The translations under genes and the position numbers were made by a program. The notes beneath the pieces are model-generated. The model worked only from the letters and a program-made list of their open reading frames with translations, was not told where the DNA came from and made no database searches. From positions 1 through 45,840 of the forward strand of contig JAHJIX010000009.1 in NCBI GenBank assembly GCA_018823045.1: a stretch of 45,840 nucleotides of DNA. Reading direction: 5' to 3'. Origin of the DNA: Patescibacteria group bacterium. Its GTDB lineage: Bacteria > Patescibacteriota > Patescibacteriia > Magasanikbacterales > UBA922. Shown one piece after another: positions 39,042 through 45,840 of the stretch; the stretch's first letter is position 1, and every line of letters begins with the position of its first letter.

Positions 39042-39767
39042 TTAAGATTTTTTAACTTCTTCCTTTTTTTCTTTTTTGGAAGGAGTAAATATAATTTTAC
39101 TAAATTGGTGCACAATAAAAGAAAAGATAATTGATGTTAAAATAAACAATGCTTTTACCATTGGCAAAATATACAACGTAGCAAACACTGCGATCGGAAA
39201 CAAAATAAAATACATCAAATCAGATGATCCTGATCCTTCTTTTTGCTTGCGTAATTCCATATAAATTTCAAACATCAATATAGCAGCAACAAGCCCTGCC
39301 CAAAACACACTATGTACCATCCCTAAATCAAACCCATAAAACACGGTATTCATTTTGCCAGGGAATTCAATAAACGGATATAATACTCGTAAAATCTTTT
39401 CTCCAGTAATTCCTTGCAAAAACACTTGATACAAAAGAACCAAAACCAATGCTTGTATACCAAGAACGATCGCTTTTGCCCAAGGACGCACCTTACGTTT
39501 TTTTAATACTTTTCTTACTTCTTCTTTTTTAAGAACGGGATCTTTAGCAAATTCACGATTAATACGATTAAGTTCTTTTTGAAGTTCTAAATTATCTGCT
39601 TTTGCCTTTTCATTTACCATAGTAAATGGTAAAAGTACTACACGAGATAATACCGCTAAATAAACAATAGCCCACCCAAGACTATTATTCGTCCAGTTAT
39701 TATATATCCAAATAAGCCCATTAAACACAGGCCGATAAAGTAAATCATTCCAAATAATTTCTAACAT
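39042..39767 (-). CDS. yidC: YidC/Oxa1 family membrane insertase
   Basis: GLIWIYNNWTNNSLGWAIVYLAVLSRVVLLPFTMVNEKAKADNLELQKELNRI...LVLVLLYQVFLQG. Confidence 0.88.
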   Translation of the reverse strand: MLEIIWNDLLYRPVFNGLIWIYNNWTNNSLGWAIVYLAVLSRVVLLPFTMVNEKAKADNLELQKELNRINREFAKDPVLKKEEVRKVLKKRKVRPWAKAIVLGIQALVLVLLYQVFLQGITGEKILRVLYPFIEFPGKMNTVFYGFDLGMVHSVFWAGLVAAILMFEIYMELRKQKEGSGSSDLMYFILFPIAVFATLYILPMVKALFILTSIIFSFIVHQFSKIIFTPSKKEKKEEVKKS

Positions 39768-39882
39768 ATTAGATATAATATAGCAGATTTATAAGAAAAA
39801 CACAATAAAAAGAATCCCCTCTTTTACAATATTTTTCTTGACAAAATAAGTGAAACGTGATGAAATGAATATAAGGAGCCGT

Positions 39883-39959
39883 GGTAAGGTAGCTTAATTG
39901 GTCAAAGCCTAAGGGCTGAAACCCCTTATGTATGGTGTGTTCGACTCCACCCCTTACCA
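39883..39959 (+). tRNA. tRNA-Phe-like (anticodon GAA), non-canonical stems
   Basis: GGTAAGG TA GCTT AATTGGTCA AAGC C TAAGGG CTGAAAC CCCTTA TGTAT GGTG(T)G TTCGACT CCACC CCTTACC A. Confidence 0.8.
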
Positions 39960-39986
39960 CCTTTGTATAGTATTTTTCTATACAAA

Positions 39987-40018
39987 AAAACCCCTATGAT
40001 ACACAATAGGGGTTTTAT
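39987..40018. terminator. Bidirectional terminator between tRNA and cca
   Basis: AAAACCCCTATGATACACAATAGGGGTTTT, preceded by a TTGTATAG...CTATACAA hairpin. Confidence 0.85.
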
Positions 40019-40035
40019 ATTTTACAAAAATATTA

Positions 40036-41478
40036 CTATGTATCTTTTTCCCAATCAAGAGCACCCTCAAGATATGTATCTTTAATCGTATCAAAATACG
40101 CACGAGCAGGTTCATATTCATTTGAAATTTCTCCGTCAAGAATTGCTCGCTCAATTTCTTCTTTAATCTTTCCAACTGTTGGTCCTGGTTTTAAGCCACA
40201 AAGCCCCATAATTTCTTCTCCTCGTACAGGAGATTGAAATGCACGAAGTTGATCTTTTTCTAATACTTCTTCAATACGTTTTTCTAAATAATCATAATTT
40301 TTAAGGCGACGTACTTTTTTCTTTTGATTTCCAGTAGTAATATCTGCACGACAAAGTACCAATAAATCAGGAAGCTTGTCTTCTAAATTGACAATTAAAC
40401 GACGAACAGCGCTATCTGTTACTCCTTTATCCATTAAAGCAATTGGTTGCAAATGCCACCGAACTAATTCAGCAACATAGTAAATGTCAGATTTTTTCAT
40501 GCGCAAACGTTTCCCAATTTCCCAAGTAATTTTTTTCCCTAAATGTTCATGCATGTCAAACGTCCAACCACGTCCTTGTTCAAACTCTTTTGTTTGTGGT
40601 TTTGCAATATCATGCATAAGCCCTGCAAAACGAAGCAAGACATCATCAGAATATTCTGCAATATTATCAAGTACCGCCAAAGTATGAGAAAAATTATCTT
40701 TATGTGTATATCCGGCAACTTCTTCTACCCCGGCGAGCGCAACAACTTCTGGCAAAAATATTTCAAGCAAACCCGTTTGGAATAGTAAGACAAAACCAAT
40801 AGACGGTTGTTTTGCTTTGAGCAATTTAAATAATTCTTCAGAAATACGTTCTTTTGAAATAATTGCTAAACGATCTTTATTGCGTGCCATTGCACTGAGT
40901 GTTTCTCCGTCTATGGCAAACTCAAGTTGCGCTGCAAATCGAGCCGCACGAAGCATACGAAGTGGGTCTTCTGAAAATGTTTCATTCGGGTCAAGCGGTG
41001 TTTTCAATACTCCTCTTTCTAAATCAGTTTGTCCGTCAAACAGGTCCACAATATCTTTACTAATCCCATCTGCTTCAACTTTTCTCGCCATCGCATTAAT
41101 GGTAAAATCACGACGTTTCAAATCTTCTTCTAAAGAAGTCGCAGTAACTACTGGTTTTCTTGATGTTTCATCGTATACTTCAGTTCGAGCACCTGCAAAT
41201 TCTAATTCAAGTAATACACGATTATTATCTTCTCGATCAACAAATACATAGCGTGCAGTATCAAAATCAGGAAATTCAACTAAAGAACCAGCTTCTTCCA
41301 TTTCTACGTCCAGTGCTTTAGCAAACTCAAGACCACTTCCAAGTACCACAAAATCCACATCTTTTTTGAATGCTTTTTTAAGTAATTCATCACGCACAAA
41401 ACCACCAACAACATAAATATCTGTTTTGGTTTGTGCCGACACAAGGTAAATTATCGGTAATACATCTTCTAATCGCAT
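40036..41478 (-). CDS. cca: CCA tRNA nucleotidyltransferase / poly(A) polymerase family with HD domain
   Basis: VVGGFVRDELLKKAFKKDVDFVVLG, RRDFTINAMA, RMLRAARFAAQL, HDIAKP. Confidence 0.94.
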   Translation of the reverse strand: MRLEDVLPIIYLVSAQTKTDIYVVGGFVRDELLKKAFKKDVDFVVLGSGLEFAKALDVEMEEAGSLVEFPDFDTARYVFVDREDNNRVLLELEFAGARTEVYDETSRKPVVTATSLEEDLKRRDFTINAMARKVEADGISKDIVDLFDGQTDLERGVLKTPLDPNETFSEDPLRMLRAARFAAQLEFAIDGETLSAMARNKDRLAIISKERISEELFKLLKAKQPSIGFVLLFQTGLLEIFLPEVVALAGVEEVAGYTHKDNFSHTLAVLDNIAEYSDDVLLRFAGLMHDIAKPQTKEFEQGRGWTFDMHEHLGKKITWEIGKRLRMKKSDIYYVAELVRWHLQPIALMDKGVTDSAVRRLIVNLEDKLPDLLVLCRADITTGNQKKKVRRLKNYDYLEKRIEEVLEKDQLRAFQSPVRGEEIMGLCGLKPGPTVGKIKEEIERAILDGEISNEYEPARAYFDTIKDTYLEGALDWEKDT

Positions 41479-41539
41479 AAATTTTATAAAAACAATGCCT
41501 CAATCTTAGCTTATTTAAGAGAAAAAGTCAATGAAAACA

Positions 41540-42538
41540 CTATAATGATTGAATAAACTCTTCCATCGCTTCTTTTACTGCCTTTTCTCCACAAACACAA
41601 GCAGAAATCATTTCTGTAAATGGAAGAAAAAGATGATGTTGTTTTTTAATCAACATCATGGCATCCAAAGCGTCTATTCCTTCTACTATTTGTGCTACTT
41701 TTTCACAAGCAATATCTGGATGGTCTCCTTGACCAAGGTATTCTCCAAAACGACGATTGCGACTTTCTGGCGCAAGCGCAGTCCCTATTAAATCTCCCAA
41801 ACCGGCTAAGTCATATGCTGTTTCCTTTTTTCCTCCCATTGCCTCAACAACAGTTGCAATTTCTTTTATTGCATAGGTCAACAATGCCGCTTTGGTATTT
41901 AACCCATATCCTAAAGCATCGCACATACCCATAGCGATTGCATAGACATTTTTACACGCGCCTCCTACTTCTACACCAATCAAATCTTCTGTAGCAATTA
42001 ATCGAACGGGAGAACTCTCTACTAAGGCTTGTACAGCATGTACGGCATCTACATGAGTAGAAGTAATATTCATGAGTGTTACTCCACCTAATGCCATTTG
42101 CTTTGCCACAGCTGGCCCTGAAATAGCGACCACTTGATCTTTCATTGACTCAGGCAATGCACGAGCAATCATATCAGGAGTAAAGGTCATCGTATCAGGG
42201 TCAAAACCTTTTGATAAATCAACAATCACCATATCTTTTGTTATATATGGAACAGCCAAAGTAATTGTTTGTGCCATATTTGCACTCGGAATTGCTAAAA
42301 ATACAGCAACGACTCCGTCTAATGCTTCCTCAATATCTTCTATAGGTGTAATATTCTCTGATAATGCAACACCGGGTAAATATGTTTTATTTTCACGATC
42401 TGATTTAATTTCTTTTAGTGGTGCAGGGTCCCCTTCCCAATTCCAAAGATGCACTTGATGTCCGTTATTTGCTAATACTTGAGCAAAAGCAGTACCAAAA
42501 CTTCCTGCGCCTAATACCGCTATGTTTTTTCTATTCAT
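41540..42538 (-). CDS. gpsA: Glycerol-3-phosphate dehydrogenase [NAD(P)+]
   Basis: IAVLGAGSFGTAFAQVLANNGHQVHLW, GGACKNVYAIAMGMCDALGYGLNTKAALLT. Start trimmed to MNRKN. Confidence 0.96.
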   Translation of the reverse strand: MNRKNIAVLGAGSFGTAFAQVLANNGHQVHLWNWEGDPAPLKEIKSDRENKTYLPGVALSENITPIEDIEEALDGVVAVFLAIPSANMAQTITLAVPYITKDMVIVDLSKGFDPDTMTFTPDMIARALPESMKDQVVAISGPAVAKQMALGGVTLMNITSTHVDAVHAVQALVESSPVRLIATEDLIGVEVGGACKNVYAIAMGMCDALGYGLNTKAALLTYAIKEIATVVEAMGGKKETAYDLAGLGDLIGTALAPESRNRRFGEYLGQGDHPDIACEKVAQIVEGIDALDAMMLIKKQHHLFLPFTEMISACVCGEKAVKEAMEEFIQSL

Positions 42539-42540
42539 AT

Positions 42541-43359
42541 TTACATCACAATCCAACTAATTAAAGCAATACCTAATACAATTCTATATATAACAAAAGG
42601 AGTGAAATTCCATTTTTGTACAATTTTCATGAGACCAGCAATGGCAACAAAACCACTCAGAGCCGAAGCAATAAATCCAACAAACAACACGGTCACCGTT
42701 AAGTCACCCATGCCACTTTGAATTAACTCAAGCACTTTTAATCCACCAGCAAGTGCAATAATTGGAATACTCATGAGAAAAGAAAATTCAGCAACGGCTT
42801 TTTTATCGAGTCCTGCAAAAAGCCCAGCAGTCATGGTAATACCTGACCTGGATGTCCCTGGGATAAGAGCAATTGCTTGAGCACACGCCACAAAAAGCAT
42901 TTGCTTCCCGCTGAGATGATTAATGTCTACAAGCTCTTTTCCTTCTTTTTTCCATTTTTGATTGAGCCTATCTCCAAAAAACATCACAATACCCCAAAAA
43001 ATAAGCCCAAAAGCAATAACAGATACTGAACGAAGATTTTCTTCAATAAGTGATTTACCAAATAAACCAACAATGCCAGCTGGAATAATACTAAGTATAA
43101 TAAGAATAGCAAGACGTTGATTGAGTTTATCATCTACACCACGCTTCATACAACTTTGTATGATCGCCATGATCTTTTTACGAAAATAAACGACAACTGC
43201 ACCAAGTGTCCCTAGATGCACAATAGCATCAAAGGCAATGCCCTGATCTTGCCATCCAAAGAGTTGTGGTAAAAAAATAAGATGTCCTGATGATGAGATA
43301 GGGAGAAATTCAGCAATACCCTGAATAACCCCTAAAATAATTGCTTGTAATATAGTCAT
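42541..43359 (-). CDS. uppP: Undecaprenyl-diphosphatase (BacA/UppP)
   Basis: GVIQGIAEFLPISSSGHLI, PGTSRSGITMTAGL. Confidence 0.97.
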   Translation of the reverse strand: MTILQAIILGVIQGIAEFLPISSSGHLIFLPQLFGWQDQGIAFDAIVHLGTLGAVVVYFRKKIMAIIQSCMKRGVDDKLNQRLAILIILSIIPAGIVGLFGKSLIEENLRSVSVIAFGLIFWGIVMFFGDRLNQKWKKEGKELVDINHLSGKQMLFVACAQAIALIPGTSRSGITMTAGLFAGLDKKAVAEFSFLMSIPIIALAGGLKVLELIQSGMGDLTVTVLFVGFIASALSGFVAIAGLMKIVQKWNFTPFVIYRIVLGIALISWIVM

Positions 43360-43406
43360 ATGGATCTATTTTAACATAAATAACAAAAGAATCAAAGCTA
43401 CTGATC

Positions 43407-43435
43407 TTGCCATTTTTACATATATATGCTATGGT
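43407..43435 (+). promoter_or_regulatory. Promoter of receiver-domain cassette
   Basis: TTGCCA-N17-TATGGT. Confidence 0.65.
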
Positions 43436-43443
43436 AGCGTCGT

Positions 43444-43850
43444 TGTCTGCTGAACATGTCAAACACAAAGGAAAATGATACGATGAAGAAAAGAATTCTC
43501 TACATCGACAACGCTCCCATGATCGCCCTCGTAATACAGCGTATCTTGGGAGAAAAATACAAGATCCTGTTTGCCTCTTCAGTACAAGAAGCACGGCAAA
43601 TCTCGAATACACAGACGATTTCACTCGTCATCGCTGAACCATACATCGATGAAGAGGGAGTATTAAACTTCCTCAACCAAAAGGGAGGGGGAACTTCCAT
43701 ACTCATTTTGACCGGATCACTCCCCAAATTGGGATACTTTTACTCTCAATTGAGAGTAAAATACACCACTCTGGAAAAACCCTTTAATACGAAGGGTTTC
43801 ATCAAAATCGTAGAAGAACTGACAAGCTAAGATGTCATGTTCAGCAGACA
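43444..43850. repeat. 15-bp perfect inverted repeat bracketing the receiver gene
   Basis: TGTCTGCTGAACATG (43444-43458) and CATGTTCAGCAGACA (43836-43850). Confidence 0.95.
43483..43830 (+). CDS. Stand-alone response-regulator receiver domain, Asp-to-Glu at phospho-acceptor position
   Basis: MKKRILYIDNAPMIALVIQRIL...SLVIAEPYIDEEG...ILILTGSL...LEKPFNTKGFIKIVEEL. RBS AAAGGA upstream of 43483; the longer ORF starts at 43456. Confidence 0.82.
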   Translation: MKKRILYIDNAPMIALVIQRILGEKYKILFASSVQEARQISNTQTISLVIAEPYIDEEGVLNFLNQKGGGTSILILTGSLPKLGYFYSQLRVKYTTLEKPFNTKGFIKIVEELTS

Positions 43851-43859
43851 GACATCTTA
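43828..43859 (+). other. 3' UTR hairpin with 14-nt loop antisense to the mRNA 5' end
   Basis: TAAGATGTC-ATGTTCAGCAGACA-GACATCTTA. Confidence 0.85.
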
Positions 43860-43867
43860 CTATATAC

Positions 43868-43905
43868 CAAAACACCCCACCTTCATCGGTAGGGTGTTTT
43901 TTACT
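43868..43905. terminator. Bidirectional terminator between receiver gene and metK
   Basis: AACACCCCACC-TTCATC-GGTAGGGTGTTTTTT. Confidence 0.85.
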
Positions 43906-43913
43906 GTTCTTTT

Positions 43914-45068
43914 TTATACACTCAGTGCTGTTTTCAATTCTTCTAATCTTGATAATTTTTCCCAAGGGAATTCATCTCGTCCAAAATGACCATAGGCTGC
44001 TGTTTTTCGGTATATGGGTTGAAGCAAGTCTAACTCTTGTACCATTTGTGCAGGGCGCGCATCAAATACAGTAAGCAATGCTTTTTCAATCGCTCTATCA
44101 TCTCCTGTACCAAAAGTATTTACATGCACAGAAACTGGTTTTGCTACTCCAATAGCATAACTTAATTGCACTTCACACTTTTTTGCGGCACCAGCTGCCA
44201 CCACATGTTTTGCCATATAGCGTGCATAGTACGCTGCACTTCGATCTACTTTTGATGGATCTTTTCCTGAAAATGCTCCACCACCATGACGACCATGTCC
44301 ACCATAAGTATCGACAATAATTTTTCTTCCTGTCAACCCAGTGTCTGCATGTGGGCCACCTAAAATAAACTTCCCTGTTGGATTTACATGATAGACAGTA
44401 TTTTCATCTAACAATTCAGCAGGAATAACTTTTTTAATAACTTGCTCAATAACAAATTCACGAATGTCTTCAAGTGAAATATTATCATCATGCTGCGTTG
44501 AAATAACTATAGTATCAATACGGTTAAGTACATCACCTTCATATTCTGCAGTGACTTGTGATTTACTATCAGGGCGCAACCAAGCAACCTCACCTGCATG
44601 ACGAACTCGTGCCAACTCTTGAAGTAATTTATGTGAATACACAGCTGTTGCTGGCATCAGTTCTGGCGTTTCATCCGTTGCATAGCCAAACATAAGTCCT
44701 TGATCTCCTGCTCCTTGCTCAAGATCAAGACCTTCTCCCTCATTTACTCCTTGTGCAATATCTGGTGATTGCTCATCAATTGACACCATCACACCACAAG
44801 AATGAGCATCAAAACGATACTCCCCTTTTGTATAGCCAATGTCTGCGATCACCCCACGAGCGATTTTGTTCATATCAACATAGGCGTTGGTAGAAATTTC
44901 TCCAGCAACGACAACAAGACCTGTGGTGACAAGTGTCTCACAGGCAACACGAGACTTTGGGTCTTGAATTAAACATTCATCTAAAATTGCATCTGAAATT
45001 TGATCAGCAACCTTATCTGGATGCCCTTCTGATACAGATTCAGAAGTAAAAAAATACTTGTTTTCCAT
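43914..45068 (-). CDS. metK: S-adenosylmethionine synthetase
   Basis: [57 protein letters not shown]. Start trimmed to MENKYF. Confidence 0.98.
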   Translation of the reverse strand: MENKYFFTSESVSEGHPDKVADQISDAILDECLIQDPKSRVACETLVTTGLVVVAGEISTNAYVDMNKIARGVIADIGYTKGEYRFDAHSCGVMVSIDEQSPDIAQGVNEGEGLDLEQGAGDQGLMFGYATDETPELMPATAVYSHKLLQELARVRHAGEVAWLRPDSKSQVTAEYEGDVLNRIDTIVISTQHDDNISLEDIREFVIEQVIKKVIPAELLDENTVYHVNPTGKFILGGPHADTGLTGRKIIVDTYGGHGRHGGGAFSGKDPSKVDRSAAYYARYMAKHVVAAGAAKKCEVQLSYAIGVAKPVSVHVNTFGTGDDRAIEKALLTVFDARPAQMVQELDLLQPIYRKTAAYGHFGRDEFPWEKLSRLEELKTALSV

Positions 45069-45212
45069 AAAAAACAATTAGAAATAAGAAGATATACAGA
45101 TAGATATCTATTTCGACAATAGACATGTTTGAAGTAAACGGACGTTGTTGATCAGTAATTCTATTGAATAAAACCAAGCAACAACGCACACCATCTTGTA
45201 AACCTATGTAGA

Positions 45213-45242
45213 ATTATAGCACGATTACTTGTTTTTTCACAA
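45213..45242 (-). promoter_or_regulatory. metK promoter overlapping degenerate CRISPR repeat
   Basis: TTGTGA (45242-45237), 18 bp, TATAAT (45218-45213). Confidence 0.65.
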
Positions 45243-45840
45243 GAGTAGAAATTGGATGTATGTTTTAAACTAATGATGGAGAATGGCATACTGTTGCGGA
45301 TCTACAAAAGTAGAAATTGGATGTATGTTTTAAACGATAATTCAGAAAACCAAACAGAGATTATCTACAAAAGTAGAAATTGGATGTATGTTTTAAACCA
45401 AGCTCGCATTGTTCTAGTATTTCCAATCTACAAAAGTAGAAATTGGATGTATGTTTTAAACATTTGGATGAAGCGAGCGTACCACAAATCTACAAAAGTA
45501 GAAATTGGATGTATGTTTTAAACTATATTCTGCTTAAACAATCGCACTATGATCTACAAAAGTAGAAATTGGATGTATGTTTTAAACGCGTTGCTAGCAA
45601 GGACAATCCACAAATCTACAAAAGTAGAAATTGGATGTATGTTTTAAACAATAATGCAATACACAGGACTAAAAGAATCTACAAAAGTAGAAATTGGATG
45701 TATGTTTTAAACTATACTCGAACTAGATGATTTGCATGAAATCTACAAAAGTAGAAATTGGATGTATGTTTTAAACAAATTTATGACCACCAAAGCTACC
45801 CAAATCTACAAAAGTAGAAATTGGATGTATGTTTTAAACA
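45235..45840 (-). CRISPR. Type V-A (Cas12a-type) CRISPR array, at least 10 repeats, continuing past the window edge
   Basis: 36-nt repeat, crRNA sense GTTTAAAACATACATCCAATTTCTACTTTTGTAGAT, with the Cas12a handle AATTTCTAC-TTTT-GTAGAT. Repeats start at 45235 (degenerate), 45300, 45363, 45426, 45488, 45552, 45614, 45677, 45741, 45804; spacers 26-29 nt. Confidence 0.97.

Noticed and set aside
39883-39959. tRNA-Sec (long acceptor)
   Set aside because: No long variable arm and the anticodon is GAA, so tRNA-Phe.
45078-45206. Known SAM riboswitch class in the metK leader
   Set aside because: No recognisable SAM-I/II/III or SAM/SAH consensus by eye; kept only as a structured leader candidate.
45252-45521. 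89-aa ORF with repeated IYKSRNWMYVLN
   Set aside because: It is a translation of the CRISPR repeats and spacers, not a gene.

Overview
AT-rich bacterial chromosome segment. Standard genetic code. The gene content and minimal architectures (DUF4012 protein, short HrcA, Cas12a-type CRISPR array) suggest a Patescibacteria/CPR genome; that taxonomy is inference. Most of the window is housekeeping: class II photolyase, HelD-like helicase, tRNA-Tyr/Thr, tpiA, M16 peptidase, glyS, dtd, frr, holB, GT4, mreB, DUF4012, GT2, rsmI, a three-part peptidoglycan protein, MEMO-like protein, priA, def-fmt, O-antigen ligase-like protein, a heat-shock operon (hrcA-grpE-hsp20-dnaK-DUF4230-DUF3467-dnaJ), SPFH-yidC, tRNA-Phe, cca, gpsA, uppP and metK. 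A type V-A (Cas12a-type) CRISPR array runs off the right edge. Main observations: (1) three solitary, GC-richer cassette genes (30.7-31.3, 31.4-31.95 and 43.4-43.9 kb), each with its own near-consensus promoter and 3' hairpin, whose predicted mRNA 5' end is complementary to the 3' hairpin or 3' UTR (15/15 nt in one, 8/8 nt in the other two); one encodes a receiver domain with Glu at the phospho-acceptor position and another looks like a divergent receiver; (2) the degenerate terminal CRISPR repeat loses its Cas12a handle stem and appears to supply the -35 box of metK; (3) a compact glycine T-box upstream of glyS; (4) a variant CIRCE operator overlapping the hrcA promoter; (5) a PriA lacking Walker A; (6) an unannotated 41-aa membrane miniprotein cassette; (7) two families of palindromic intergenic repeats. 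All calls come from reading the sequence; no searches were run.
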